A DNA stretch of 53,837 nucleotides from Nitrospirota bacterium (GTDB lineage: Bacteria; Nitrospirota; Nitrospiria; SBBL01; JAADHI01): positions 1-53,837 of the forward strand of contig JAJDBU010000011.1 of the NCBI GenBank assembly GCA_029261195.1, given 5' to 3'. Each line of letters begins with the position of its first letter. Within the stretch, counting starts at the first letter, position 1. The position numbers were made by a program, and so were the translations under genes. This document shows, one piece after another, positions 17,197-26,370 of the stretch. Under the pieces are notes generated by a model. It saw only the letters and a program-made list of their open reading frames with translations, was not told where the DNA came from and did not search any database.

Positions 17197-17727
17197 ATGT
17201 CAAGCGATTCTCTAAAGGCAAGTAAAATACGGTCAGTACAAAGAATGTCACTGCCTGAGTTCTGGACGCCACCGCGACTTTCCACGGATAGACTGGAACT
17301 CTATGCTCCGGTCGATAGCCTTCGACCAGAACTTCAAATCGATCAAAATGATCTCCCTCCCGGTCTGCCAAGTAATTGGTCGCTTTTTTTGAAGGGGTCT
17401 GAGGCGGCCCAGGCCATTGGCAGTATTGGTTATATCCGTTGGGAGCATTCAATTCAACTTGCGGAGATCGGCTTTATTCTGTCCCATATCCATAGAGGAA
17501 AGGGATACATGGCTGAGGCCGCCAAGGTAGTCATCGAATTTGGATGGCTCAAACTTCAACTGAAAATTATTGAAGGCAGATCCCTGCCAAATAATCGTGC
17601 GTCTATTAGATTGCTGAAACGGATGGGGATGAAAAAGGAAGAAAGTGTTCAGACGCGACTTTTTTCAAAGGGCGACCTGGTTGATCTTGATATCTATCGA
17701 CTTCGGAAAGACACGGGCATTACTTGA
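17197..17727 (+). CDS. GNAT-family N-acetyltransferase (RimJ/RimL-like)
   Basis: A 176-residue acetyltransferase. The acetyl-CoA pyrophosphate loop is HRGKGYMAEAAK (about residues 98-109) and the later motif RSLPNNRASIRLLKRMGM is typical of the RimJ/RimL group, which acetylate protein N-termini or small molecules. AGGAGG six bases before the ATG supports the start. Its final 8 bases overlap the 3' end of thiD on the opposite strand. The substrate is unknown. Confidence 0.8.
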   Translation: MSSDSLKASKIRSVQRMSLPEFWTPPRLSTDRLELYAPVDSLRPELQIDQNDLPPGLPSNWSLFLKGSEAAQAIGSIGYIRWEHSIQLAEIGFILSHIHRGKGYMAEAAKVVIEFGWLKLQLKIIEGRSLPNNRASIRLLKRMGMKKEESVQTRLFSKGDLVDLDIYRLRKDTGIT

Positions 17728-18541
17728 AAGGCTTCATGAAATAAAAATGGTTTGTCGGCCCTTGGCCCTGACCGATGTCGAGCCCGTATCGGATGGCCTC
17801 CGTCACATAGTGTTTCGCGTCCGCCACCGCCTGCGGCAACGGCTTATTCTGCGCCAAATGTGCTGCGATTGCGGCTGCGTAGGTGCAGCCCGTGCCATGC
17901 GTAGTGGGTGTTTCAATCAATTCCCCCTCAAACCAGGCCAAAGTCTGTCCGTCATAAAGTAGATCGCAGCCGGGTGTTTCGACAAGATGCCCCCCTTTAA
18001 GCAGTACGGCCCCGCAAGCGAATTGATAGATTTTTTTTACCGCAGACTCAGCTGCTGCTCGGCTTGTGATCCTCATGCCCGACAGGATTTCTGCCTCTGA
18101 GATATTGGGTGTTAAGAGGGCTGCCAGGGGGATGAGATCCTTTTTTAAGGCCTCAAGGGCATCCGGCTTAAGCAGGGGATAGCCATTCGTGGACACCATG
18201 ACAGGATCGACGACGAGCGGAGTAAAGGTTTGTTTGAGTGCTGCTTGTCTCAAATAACCGGCGACACATTGCACGATTTCTTTTGATGCCAGCATGCCTG
18301 TTTTGATTGCCGAGACCTTAAAGTCATCAAAAATGGCTTTGAGTTGTGCCTGGATAAGTGAAAGGGGAAGCTCAAAAGAATCGGTCAGTTCAAACGTATT
18401 TTGAGCGGTGACGGCGCTCAAGACCGATAAGGCATAAGCCCCGTTGGCATGAATCGCCTTGATGTCCCCCTGAATACCGGCTCCACCTCCCGGGTCGGAA
18501 CCTGCAATGGAAAGGACTAGGGGGGGGCTTAGCTGTTTCAT
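17720..18541 (-). CDS. thiD: Hydroxymethylpyrimidine/phosphomethylpyrimidine kinase ThiD
   Basis: A 273-residue ribokinase-fold kinase of thiamine synthesis that phosphorylates HMP and HMP-P. Characteristic motifs are SIAGSDPGGGAGIQGD at the N-terminus, DPVMVSTNG, LLKGGH and the anion-hole/catalytic THGTGCTYAAAI near residue 212. It is the last gene of the minus-strand operon; only the base pair boundary separates it from the ribonuclease gene upstream. No TPP riboswitch is visible, in keeping with its position inside a cell-shape operon. Confidence 0.93.
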   Translation of the reverse strand: MKQLSPPLVLSIAGSDPGGGAGIQGDIKAIHANGAYALSVLSAVTAQNTFELTDSFELPLSLIQAQLKAIFDDFKVSAIKTGMLASKEIVQCVAGYLRQAALKQTFTPLVVDPVMVSTNGYPLLKPDALEALKKDLIPLAALLTPNISEAEILSGMRITSRAAAESAVKKIYQFACGAVLLKGGHLVETPGCDLLYDGQTLAWFEGELIETPTTHGTGCTYAAAIAAHLAQNKPLPQAVADAKHYVTEAIRYGLDIGQGQGPTNHFYFMKPFK

Positions 18542-20185
18542 TTATAGAGTGACGATGTCAAACTTCTCAATATGAAGGTTGGAATCGGCCTTGATAATGA
18601 TTTTCTTCTTATACTTTTTTTCAAGGGCTTCCACGTCTTGCCGCAAGTCATCGTAGAGCAGGGAAGCAACTGAGGGGTGGACGCCGATGATGACCTTTTT
18701 ATCCCGAGGAGAGGAGGCGATCTGTCGGATCTCACGGAAGAGTTCGTGGCACATCGTCACGGGCGACTTGGTATGCCCTGTGCCGTCACAATAGGGACAG
18801 GGGTCGGAGAGGATTTTGAGCAGGTATTCCCGTGTCCGTTCTCGTGAGATCTGAACAAGGCCGAGTTCTGAAATTTTCAGCACCTGCATCTTTGCCTTAT
18901 CGTTTGAAACCGCTTCATTGAGTGCCTTCATGACTTTGTTCTGATTTTTTTCCTTGTCCATGTCGATGAGATCGATGATGATAATCCCCCCGATATTTCG
19001 AAGACGCATCTGACAGGCAATTTCCTTCACGGCTTCTAGATTCGTCTTAAAGATGGTTTCTTCAAGGTCTCGTTTTCCGACAAAACGTCCCGTATTGACA
19101 TCAATGACTGTCAGGGCCTCGGCATGATCGATGACGATATAACCTCCGGATTTCAACCAGACACGGCGGTTGGTTGCTTTGGAGATTTCGAGCTCTATGC
19201 CATAGGCATCGAAAATCGGCTCATCTTTCGCCCAGAGTTTAAGACGAGGGAGAAAAGTCGGAAGATAGGTGCCCACAAATTCTTTCATCCGCTCATACTC
19301 TTTTTTTGAGTCGATCGTGAGCTGGTTGATCTCCTTTGTAAAGAGATCACGAACCGTCCTGAAGATGAGGTCGAGGTCGTTATGGACCAAGGTCGGGGCG
19401 GGTCGACTTTCGCTGTTTTTTGAAATCGCTTCCCAGATTCCTTCCAGAAAATCGATATCCTGCTTAAATTCATCCTCTGTCGTGCCGTCACTCACGGTCC
19501 GAACGATAAAACCATGCCCTTTTTTTCGGAGACGCCGGATCATCTCTTTCAAACGTTGGCGTTCGTCTTCCTTCCCGATTCTACGGGAGACGCCCACATG
19601 GTTGACCATCGGCATGTAGACTAAGTAGCGTCCCGGAAGGGAAACATAGGTCGTCACTCGAGGGCCTTTTGTTCCGATCGGATCTTTTGTGACCTGAACG
19701 ACAATATCCTGCCCTTCTTTCAAGAGATTTTCAATCGCTTGATTCGAGCGTTTTTTAGAGCGTCTGGCAACGGGGGTCGGTTCTTCACTTTCTTCTACTT
19801 CTTCTTCATCTAAGTCCTCTTGGAGGTCGAAGCCATCTTCTTCAAGGTCGTCAGGTGCAGAAGTCTCCGGATTTTCTGACAGATCAGAAATCTCGCCGGT
19901 ATTTTTAGTCTCCGACTCCGAAGTTTGCTCGTTTGTGAGCTCCGGCGGTGGCTCTTTATTAATGAGGATATCGGCGACATAAAGAAAGGCCGCTTTTTCG
20001 GTGCCGATATCAACAAAGGCCGCCTGCATGCCGGGGAGGACTTTGACGACCTTTCCCTTGTAGACATTCCCGACAATGCCACGCTCTTTTTTACGATCGA
20101 GATAAATTTCTGTGACCACTCCGTTTTCAATCAAGGCAACACGCACTTCTTCACGTGATGAATTGATGATGATTTCAGTTTTCAT
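18542..20185 (-). CDS. rng: Ribonuclease E/G family endoribonuclease
   Basis: A 547-residue endoribonuclease without the long degradosome tail of RNase E, so closer to RNase G (CafA). The N-terminal S1-like domain (GNVYKGKVVKVLPGMQAAFVD) is interrupted by an acidic insert at about 85-140. The catalytic region has VIDVNTGRFVG and IIIIDLIDM with the metal-binding aspartates, and the zinc-link CPYCDGTG is present. The gene follows rodA after about 110 bases and abuts thiD. Placing rng next to mre/rod genes is common in bacteria. Confidence 0.92.
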   Translation of the reverse strand: MKTEIIINSSREEVRVALIENGVVTEIYLDRKKERGIVGNVYKGKVVKVLPGMQAAFVDIGTEKAAFLYVADILINKEPPPELTNEQTSESETKNTGEISDLSENPETSAPDDLEEDGFDLQEDLDEEEVEESEEPTPVARRSKKRSNQAIENLLKEGQDIVVQVTKDPIGTKGPRVTTYVSLPGRYLVYMPMVNHVGVSRRIGKEDERQRLKEMIRRLRKKGHGFIVRTVSDGTTEDEFKQDIDFLEGIWEAISKNSESRPAPTLVHNDLDLIFRTVRDLFTKEINQLTIDSKKEYERMKEFVGTYLPTFLPRLKLWAKDEPIFDAYGIELEISKATNRRVWLKSGGYIVIDHAEALTVIDVNTGRFVGKRDLEETIFKTNLEAVKEIACQMRLRNIGGIIIIDLIDMDKEKNQNKVMKALNEAVSNDKAKMQVLKISELGLVQISRERTREYLLKILSDPCPYCDGTGHTKSPVTMCHELFREIRQIASSPRDKKVIIGVHPSVASLLYDDLRQDVEALEKKYKKKIIIKADSNLHIEKFDIVTL

Positions 20186-20253
20186 TTAATCCTCATTTTT
20201 CAAATTGTCAGTCCGGTCATCCAAGAGCCGGAATTCATATTATTCAGGCGATA

Positions 20254-20280
20254 GATTCCCGCCAGGAACATGCGGGAATC
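20254..20280. repeat. Palindromic hairpin between rodA and rng
   Basis: GATTCCCGC (20254-20262) and GCGGGAATC (20272-20280) pair perfectly over nine bases around a nine-base loop. No U-tract follows on either strand, so it is not a classical terminator. It may be a dispersed REP-like element or an mRNA processing/stability hairpin. Confidence 0.55.
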
Positions 20281-20296
20281 ACGAGTAAGGTTATAT

Positions 20297-21409
20297 TTAG
20301 TGAATCATTCTTCTTACTTTAATATTAAACAAAAGCCCTAGCATTGCGAGTGTTGTGACCATTGCACTGCCGCCGTAACTGACGAGTGGCAGTGGAACAC
20401 CGACAACAGGCATGACTCCTAAGGTCATACCCACATTAACAAAAAAATAAAATGAAATAAGACCGATAATCCCGACGGCGATTAGAGATCCGAGTAAATC
20501 CTTCGAGTGGGTGGCGACTTCAATCCCCCAGAAAATGACAATAAAAAAGAGGATGAACAGGACAGAAACGCCGATAAAACCCCATTGCTCCGCGAATGCG
20601 GAAAAGATGAAGTCGGTATGTCTCTCCGGCAGAAATTTCAACTGGCTCTGTGTCGCACCAAAAAGGCCTTTTCCAAAAAAACCACCTGAGCCGATTGCAA
20701 TTTTCGACTGGATGACCTGATAGCCTGTGCCGGTCGGGTCTTCCATCGGATTCATGAAAGTGACTATCCGCTTTTTCTGATAATCTTTCAAGTTGTTCCA
20801 GAAAAATTGTCCGGCAAAAGGAGAGATCATACCGGAGATGAGGACAAAATAGATGAGGAAACGTGAACGCAAGCCCATCACAAAAACCATACTGAGTAAG
20901 ATTGTCGAAATCGACAAGGCCGTGCCGAGGTCGGGCTGCTTTAAGATAAAAAGGGAGGGGAGGAGGAGGATTGCTCCGGAGAAGAGTAGCCGTTTCAGGC
21001 CGAGCCCGGTCTTCGGGCTGTCCTCTGAAAAGAATTTTGCAAGCGCTAAAAGGATGCCGATTTTTGCCAACTCCGAAGGCTGAAATGAAAAAGACCCGAT
21101 CATCAGCCATCGTTTCGCGCCCATTCCGGTTCGTCCGATGAGGGATACAAGTACGAGAAAAAGTAGGGTGAGCAGGTAGATCGGATAGGCGAAGCGCGCG
21201 ATCTCTCTGTAGTCTATCCAGGCCATGATGAGGAAGGCGGCAAAACCTAAAATGATCCAGTAGATCTGCTTTAAATAGAGGGCTGTCCTGCCGGGAGAGG
21301 AGACGCCTCCGGTCATGCTATAGATCGAAAGGACACCAATGCCCAAAATAAAAAAAAGCACGACAAACAAAACCCGATCGAAACCGGAAATCATGCGATG
21401 GTCAACCAT
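20297..21409 (-). CDS. rodA: Peptidoglycan glycosyltransferase RodA (SEDS family)
   Basis: A 370-residue SEDS glycosyltransferase with about ten membrane helices. Recognisable stretches are GMGAKRWLMIG, FQPSELAKIG, KQPDLGTALS, LPERHTDFIFSAFAEQWGF and VPLPLVSYGGSAM. It polymerises lipid II with PBP2 during cell elongation. The open frame runs to 21625, but that extension only reads through mrdA in another frame. The ATG at 21409 has AGGAAGG eight bases upstream and overlaps the mrdA stop by a few bases. Confidence 0.93.
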   Translation of the reverse strand: MVDHRMISGFDRVLFVVLFFILGIGVLSIYSMTGGVSSPGRTALYLKQIYWIILGFAAFLIMAWIDYREIARFAYPIYLLTLLFLVLVSLIGRTGMGAKRWLMIGSFSFQPSELAKIGILLALAKFFSEDSPKTGLGLKRLLFSGAILLLPSLFILKQPDLGTALSISTILLSMVFVMGLRSRFLIYFVLISGMISPFAGQFFWNNLKDYQKKRIVTFMNPMEDPTGTGYQVIQSKIAIGSGGFFGKGLFGATQSQLKFLPERHTDFIFSAFAEQWGFIGVSVLFILFFIVIFWGIEVATHSKDLLGSLIAVGIIGLISFYFFVNVGMTLGVMPVVGVPLPLVSYGGSAMVTTLAMLGLLFNIKVRRMIH

Positions 21410-23279
21410 GGTCATTACCTTCCTGAGTCTCATTCCCTTGACCCGGCCGTCCATCTTTTTCAAAATAGCTTTCAATAACCGCCTTAGCCAAAGGGGCTGC
21501 TGCAGAGCCTCCATGCCCGCCATGCTCGAGGAGGACGACGATGGCGAGCCTGGGGGTTTCGACCGGCGCAAAGGCGACAAACCAGGCGTGATCACGAAAG
21601 GCCTCAGGAATTTCTTCTTCTCCACCCTCTATGATGTCCTCGTCTGCTTTCATTGCGATGACCTGGGCCGTTCCCGTTTTTCCGGCAATTGAAACAATGT
21701 TTGATCGGATACCTTTTGCTGTGCCTAAAGGGTCGGTGACCACTCCCGCCAAAGCAGTGCGAATGACTGCAAGTCGTTCTTTTGAGACCGGCAGGCGATG
21801 TCCTTTTTCCGCATTCATTGTCGTAAAATCTCCCGTGGCAATATCTCGTGTTTTTTTTAATAGATGTGGACGGTACCAATGCCCGTCTGCTGCAAGTGCC
21901 GCGACCATCGTGGCGAGCTGTAGAGGTGTTGCGGTGACGAAGCCCTGTCCAATCGAAACTGAAAGGGTTTCACCGGTATACCACGCTTCCTTCAAAGTCT
22001 TTTTCTTCCAGGCCTTGGTCGGGATCAACCCGCTATTTTCAAAGGCCAGATCAATGCCGGTTGTTCGGCCTAAGCCGAACAGTTTTGAATATTTTGCAAT
22101 CCGATCAACACCGAGCTTTTGGCCCATAATGTAATAATAAACATCGCAGGACTCAACAAGAGAACGGTATAGATCGACTGGACCATGCCCGCCTTGTTTC
22201 CAGTCTCTGAAATGCCGCTCTCCGGATTGAAGTGAACCGCGACAGTTAATTTCATCATCGGCTGTTGTGGACTGTGTCTCTAAGAGGGCAGAGGCCATTA
22301 CAATTTTAAAGGTTGATCCTGGAGGATATTGTCCCTGAATGGCACGATTGGTCAGGGGTCTTGCCTCATCATTGAGCAATGCTTGCCAGAGTGTTGATGA
22401 GGCTCCTTTTGAAATGAGGTTTGGATCGAATGCGGGATGGCTGACCATTGCCAAGACCTCCCCGTTATGTGGATCAAGGGCGATGATTACACCGGGACGG
22501 CCTGCAAGCGCAGCTTCGGCTGCTTTCTGAAGTTTGAGGTCCAGTGTCAAAAAGAGGTCATTTCCCTGCTGAGGAAAGACTTCTTTCACGACCTGCCGTT
22601 CGTGTCCTAAGGCATCGACCTCAATCCGTTTCGTGCCCGGTACACCTTGCAGTAAAGCATCATAATTCTGTTCAATTCCGAATTGGCCGATAATAGTACC
22701 TGACTTGATGTCACTGTACTGTTCTTTCTCAAGCTGTTTGCGGGTAATTTCACCGACATATCCAAGCAGGTGGGCCGCCAGAGATCCCGAAACAGCATGG
22801 CGTTTAAATTCCGCTTCGATCTTGACCCCCGGTAGTGAAAGGCTGTGCCCTTCGATTTGGGCGACTTCCTTCAGGCTAAGATCGCTCTTAATCTTGATGG
22901 GTCGGTAAGGATCCCCGATTTCATTTTTTAGGCTATCGAGAATCTCCTCTATTTTTATTTCAGTAAATTGACTCAGTCGTCCTATGACCGCTTCCTGATC
23001 CTGCATGTCTGCACGAACAAGGTAGAGACTGAACCCAGGCACATTGTTTACAAGCAAGGCCCCGTTACGGTCATAAATGCGTCCACGAGGCGCCGGGGTT
23101 TCAACCATCCGGAGGCGGTTGTTTTCCGAGAGTTTGAGGTAATAGGTCTCGTTTGTAACCTGTAGGTCCCATGCGCGGAGCAGGAGGAGAAAAAGGACTC
23201 CGGTAATGATTGCAAAAAACCAGTAGATCTTCCGCTCTAAGACCTTATTTTTTTCCTGGGGAAAAAATCGTTCCCCCAT
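21402..23279 (-). CDS. mrdA: Penicillin-binding protein 2 (elongasome transpeptidase)
   Basis: A 625-residue class B PBP. It has one N-terminal membrane helix (about 20-40), the dimerisation start PAPRGRIYDRNGALL and a transpeptidase domain with the active-site serine in PPGSTFKIV. The second motif is SCD (ESCDVYYY) and the third is AGKTGTAQ. It cross-links peptidoglycan with RodA as partner. The 5' end overlaps mreD by about 35 bases and the 3' end overlaps rodA, so all are translationally coupled. Confidence 0.94.
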   Translation of the reverse strand: MGERFFPQEKNKVLERKIYWFFAIITGVLFLLLLRAWDLQVTNETYYLKLSENNRLRMVETPAPRGRIYDRNGALLVNNVPGFSLYLVRADMQDQEAVIGRLSQFTEIKIEEILDSLKNEIGDPYRPIKIKSDLSLKEVAQIEGHSLSLPGVKIEAEFKRHAVSGSLAAHLLGYVGEITRKQLEKEQYSDIKSGTIIGQFGIEQNYDALLQGVPGTKRIEVDALGHERQVVKEVFPQQGNDLFLTLDLKLQKAAEAALAGRPGVIIALDPHNGEVLAMVSHPAFDPNLISKGASSTLWQALLNDEARPLTNRAIQGQYPPGSTFKIVMASALLETQSTTADDEINCRGSLQSGERHFRDWKQGGHGPVDLYRSLVESCDVYYYIMGQKLGVDRIAKYSKLFGLGRTTGIDLAFENSGLIPTKAWKKKTLKEAWYTGETLSVSIGQGFVTATPLQLATMVAALAADGHWYRPHLLKKTRDIATGDFTTMNAEKGHRLPVSKERLAVIRTALAGVVTDPLGTAKGIRSNIVSIAGKTGTAQVIAMKADEDIIEGGEEEIPEAFRDHAWFVAFAPVETPRLAIVVLLEHGGHGGSAAAPLAKAVIESYFEKDGRPGQGNETQEGNDHG

Positions 23280-23766
23280 AACTTTGGATCTCCTGTCTAT
23301 TCGCTCTGTTGTTGATCAAAAAAACGGCTGCGATGCTGAGTGCGCCATTGTAGAGCGCTCGAATGATTATATCTCCTGTCTGTATTGCATGAAAACCCTC
23401 TGAGCCAAAACCATGCAGAATGAGAGTGCCTGCGATATCGTGAAGGAGGGACATGATCAGGGAAATGGCAACATAGACCTGTGTAGAAAGATGGAGGAAA
23501 GATTTCCCGAAGAGTCCGGCAATCGCACCCGCAAGTGCTTTCAGAAGGAAACCCGGACCCAGGGTTCCAACTGAAAAGAGGTCAAGCAGGCCACCTAGTG
23601 CCACGCCCCATTGTAGTCCGCTGGGCGTTCCCCAAAACCAGCCTTGTACAAAAACGATGACCAGTGCTAGATCCGGCTTTACACCAAAAATCTGGAACCG
23701 CTCCAGCACAATCGTCTGTACGGGGATAATTGCAAGGCATATGAAAATTCGTAATAACCAGATCAA
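23245..23766 (-). CDS. mreD: Rod shape-determining protein MreD
   Basis: A 173-residue polytopic protein with about five membrane segments. The stretch FGVKPDLALVIVFVQGWFWGTPSGLQWG and the later GGLLDLFSVGTLG are typical of MreD. It links the MreB/MreC scaffold to the PBP2/RodA synthase. It lies after mreC, separated by about 100 bases that contain a palindromic repeat, and overlaps the start of mrdA. The long overlap leaves the mrdA start slightly uncertain. Confidence 0.88.
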   Translation of the reverse strand: MIWLLRIFICLAIIPVQTIVLERFQIFGVKPDLALVIVFVQGWFWGTPSGLQWGVALGGLLDLFSVGTLGPGFLLKALAGAIAGLFGKSFLHLSTQVYVAISLIMSLLHDIAGTLILHGFGSEGFHAIQTGDIIIRALYNGALSIAAVFLINNRANRQEIQSYGGTIFSPGKK

Positions 23767-23804
23767 ATCGTTTTAACCTTAATCGTTCAGCCTTTATGTT
23801 TATG

Positions 23805-23860
23805 TGTCATCTCGACCAAAGGGAGAGATCTTAAGATTTCTCTCTTCGTTCGAAATGACA
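23805..23860. repeat. Imperfect palindromic dispersed-type repeat between mreC and mreD
   Basis: An imperfect palindrome runs from TGTCATCTCGA (23805) to TCGAAATGACA (ending 23860), centred on ATCTTAAGAT. The TGTCATTTCGA...AGAAATCTT pattern resembles a palindromic repeat I recall from the intergenic regions of several bacteria. It lies inside an operon, so the transcript would carry a long hairpin there. Confidence 0.6.
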
Positions 23861-23868
23861 AAGCCGGA

Positions 23869-24693
23869 TTACAACTGATCTTCAATCGAGCGAATGATCA
23901 GAACCTCTTCAACCGCTTCCAAACTCAGACCGAAGCTCAACTCGATTCTGAGGAAGAGTTCTTTTTTTCGTCCTAGAATCTGTTCCACCCGTCCTATTTT
24001 GAGGCCCTTGGAAAAACTGCCTTCGAGGCCGGAAGTCAAGAGCAGGTCGCCGACTTCGATTTCTGCATCATGAGGAAAGTACTTTAGACGGGCCGACCCG
24101 CTATCGACTCCCTGTACGATGCCCTGTTCTCGTGTTCGCTGTACCCTTGCGCTGATAGCGCTGTTTCTGTCAGATGCCAAGAGTACCTGGGAAAAATGCG
24201 TGCTGGCATGAATGACTTTACCGACAACTCCCTGCGGCACAATGACGCCCATATCGATTTCGACACCGTCTGAGCGTCCCTTGTTGATGATGATGGTCTC
24301 AAACCACTGCGTCGGTTTTCGTCCAATAACGGTCGCGGTAATTGTGTCAAGGCGCGACTGTTCCTTGAAATCAAGAAGGCCTCTAAGGCGCTCAGCCAAT
24401 CTTCCCTTTTCTTGAAGCCGTGTATTTTCTCCTTCCAACCCTGCGACACGTTGTCGCAGGATGTCATTCTCCTTTTGAACGTCAATGAGGTTGATATAGC
24501 TTTGCCAGATATTTCCGATACCGTCAAAAAGGGAAAAACTCCCAAGCTGTATCGTGTAAACGGCGGCATCAATGGGAAGTCGAAGTAATGCAAGTGGTTT
24601 CTTTTGACGCCCGGAGACAAGAAGGAGAATGACAAGGGTAAGGAGTACAAAGAATGCAATGGGTTTTTTATAGAACTGAAGTCCGGCTGGCAT
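23869..24693 (-). CDS. mreC: Rod shape-determining protein MreC
   Basis: A 274-residue bitopic protein. One N-terminal membrane helix (about 10-28) is followed by a coiled coil (QKENDILRQRVAGLEGENTR region) and the beta-rich periplasmic domain with GRKPTQWFETIIINKG, GVIVPQGVVGKVIH, LLASDRNSAISA and LLTSGLEGSFSKGL, all typical of MreC. The open frame extends to 24723, but the ATG at 24693 lies just after the mreB stop and gives the usual N-terminus. It bridges MreB to the periplasmic synthases. Confidence 0.92.
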   Translation of the reverse strand: MPAGLQFYKKPIAFFVLLTLVILLLVSGRQKKPLALLRLPIDAAVYTIQLGSFSLFDGIGNIWQSYINLIDVQKENDILRQRVAGLEGENTRLQEKGRLAERLRGLLDFKEQSRLDTITATVIGRKPTQWFETIIINKGRSDGVEIDMGVIVPQGVVGKVIHASTHFSQVLLASDRNSAISARVQRTREQGIVQGVDSGSARLKYFPHDAEIEVGDLLLTSGLEGSFSKGLKIGRVEQILGRKKELFLRIELSFGLSLEAVEEVLIIRSIEDQL

Positions 24694-24694
24694 T

Positions 24695-25738
24695 TCACCG
24701 GCTCGATTGGGAGGCGATCGCAATTTTTTTGAGAAGACTCAATTGATCCAGGGCCTGTCCAGCTCCGAGTACAACCGTAGTCAGGGGGTTATCCACCGTG
24801 ATAATCGGCAGGTTGGTCTCTTCTCGCACGAGGATGTCTAGCCCTTGCACCAGTGCGCCTCCTCCAGCCAGGACGATTCCTCTGTCAATAATATCTCCCG
24901 CTAATTCCGGAGGGGTGTTTTCAAGGGCGATTTTGATTGCATTGATGATGATGGAAATGGGGGCTGCTAAGGCCTCCCGTATTTCACTATCGTCAATCAC
25001 CAGGGTTTTCGGGATCCCGGAAATCAGATCTCTACCCTTGATCATAAAGGTGCGTTTTTCCGGGAGCGGGTAGGCCGATCCAATTTCGACTTTGATCGAT
25101 TCCGCCATGTGCTCACCAATCAGGAGGTTGTATTTCCGCTTGATGTAGCTGAGGATGGCCTCGTCTAATTTATCGCCCGCAGTCTTGACCGATTCGGAAT
25201 AGACGATTCCCGCAAGTGAAATGACGGCGATGTCGGTGGTGCCGCCGCCGATATCGACAACCATATTTCCAAACGGTTCCGCAATGGGCAGGCCCGCACC
25301 AATGGCCGCAGCGACGGGTTGCTCAATGAGGTAGACCTCCCGCGCCCCGGCTAAGTCGGCAGAATCGCGGACGGCACGTTGCTCGACCTGCGTAATCTTG
25401 GCTGGGATGCCGATAATGACCCTCGGTCGGACGAAAGTCGTCCGGTTATGTGCCTTTCGGATAAAATAGCTCAACATTTTTTCTGCGACTTCGAAATCGG
25501 CGATGACCCCGTTTTTCATGGGCCGGATGGCGACGATATTTCCCGGTGTCCGACCCAGCATGCGTTTCGCTTCTTTTCCGATGGCGACAACATTTCCGGA
25601 TTTTCGCTCAATGGCAACGACCGAGGGTTCATCAATCACGATCCCTTTGCCTCTGGCATAGACCAGGGTGTTGGCCGTACCGAGATCAATTGCCAGGTCA
25701 TTTGAAAACCACCCTAAGATCGTACTTGTAATGCCCAT
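24695..25738 (-). CDS. mreB: Actin-like cell shape protein MreB
   Basis: A 347-residue actin-family ATPase of normal MreB length. Phosphate and adenosine motifs are visible: [30 protein letters not shown] and [13 protein letters not shown]. It forms short membrane-bound filaments that steer elongation. GGAAGGG upstream of the ATG supports the start. It lies 41 bases after the RDD gene and is followed directly by mreC. Confidence 0.97.
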   Translation of the reverse strand: MGITSTILGWFSNDLAIDLGTANTLVYARGKGIVIDEPSVVAIERKSGNVVAIGKEAKRMLGRTPGNIVAIRPMKNGVIADFEVAEKMLSYFIRKAHNRTTFVRPRVIIGIPAKITQVEQRAVRDSADLAGAREVYLIEQPVAAAIGAGLPIAEPFGNMVVDIGGGTTDIAVISLAGIVYSESVKTAGDKLDEAILSYIKRKYNLLIGEHMAESIKVEIGSAYPLPEKRTFMIKGRDLISGIPKTLVIDDSEIREALAAPISIIINAIKIALENTPPELAGDIIDRGIVLAGGGALVQGLDILVREETNLPIITVDNPLTTVVLGAGQALDQLSLLKKIAIASQSSR

Positions 25739-25779
25739 TTATTCTTTATATCCCTTCCGCGACTTACTTTGTTTTTGAG

Positions 25780-26247
25780 TTAAGCATTCGATTGATTAAA
25801 ATTTTGGTCAACCACTTGTGTCTCGGCAAGCTCGTCTCCAATCCGTCTTCCCCTTGTATTACCCAGCAAGAGGAGGGATTCGAATCCGATAAGGCCTAAG
25901 GCTAAGAGCCAGCCTACGAAAGGGATTTGCGACAGGAGATAGGCAATGCCGAGAGAAATATTACGTATGATGGACTCCCTGAAAGAGATTTCCTGCTCCG
26001 GTTTAGAGCTGACGGTTTGAAGGCCGATCAGTTGTTTCCCGATACTTTTGCCTTCGGCAAAGCCGTCCGATAATAGAAGGTAGGAAAGCGCGGCGAGAAA
26101 ACTGATTTTAAGCGGGATCTGGCCAATTGCCGAGACAATCAGGAGATCCAGAAACTTCGCGATAAACCTGTTAAGACTATTTGCTTTGGGGTGGACCGAG
26201 GAAAGTAGGGCTTCCTCTTCCTGCCCTTCCTCCCGGGCAACCAGCAC
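25780..26247 (-). CDS. RDD-family membrane protein
   Basis: A 155-residue protein with an RDD-type membrane domain. The stretches NRFIAKFLDLLIV, GKSIGKQLIGLQTV and NTRGRRIGDELAETQVV are characteristic. Family members are small membrane proteins of mostly unknown role, some linked to ion or osmotic balance. It starts at a GTG with AAAGG five bases upstream and is the first gene of the minus-strand mre operon. The divergent glycosyltransferase gene shares its promoter region. Confidence 0.8.
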   Translation of the reverse strand: MLVAREEGQEEEALLSSVHPKANSLNRFIAKFLDLLIVSAIGQIPLKISFLAALSYLLLSDGFAEGKSIGKQLIGLQTVSSKPEQEISFRESIIRNISLGIAYLLSQIPFVGWLLALGLIGFESLLLLGNTRGRRIGDELAETQVVDQNFNQSNA

Positions 26248-26287
26248 AAAAACCTTTCATTAAAGAAAGCAAAATGAATGAGCTTCC

Positions 26288-26339
26288 TTTACAGATAAAA
26301 AAAAAGGATATTATAATCAGAAGTGTCAAATTGTTTCAA
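26288..26339. promoter_or_regulatory. Overlapping bidirectional promoter (mre operon / glycosyltransferase)
   Basis: On the plus strand TTTACA (26288-26293), 18 bases and TATAAT (26312-26317) point to the glycosyltransferase gene. On the minus strand TTGAAA (26339-26334), 18 bases and TATAAT (26315-26310) point to the RDD-mre operon. The two -10 boxes share the symmetric core TTATAA, so RNA polymerase could load in either direction but not both at once. Confidence 0.6.
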
Positions 26340-26370
26340 CGAAAATCAAACTTTATGTGGCAGGTGTCGA

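Noticed and set aside
21410-21625. Upstream extension of rodA by 72 codons
   Set aside because: The extension is a low-complexity frame lying inside mrdA; the ATG at 21409 has a proper Shine-Dalgarno and gives the family length.
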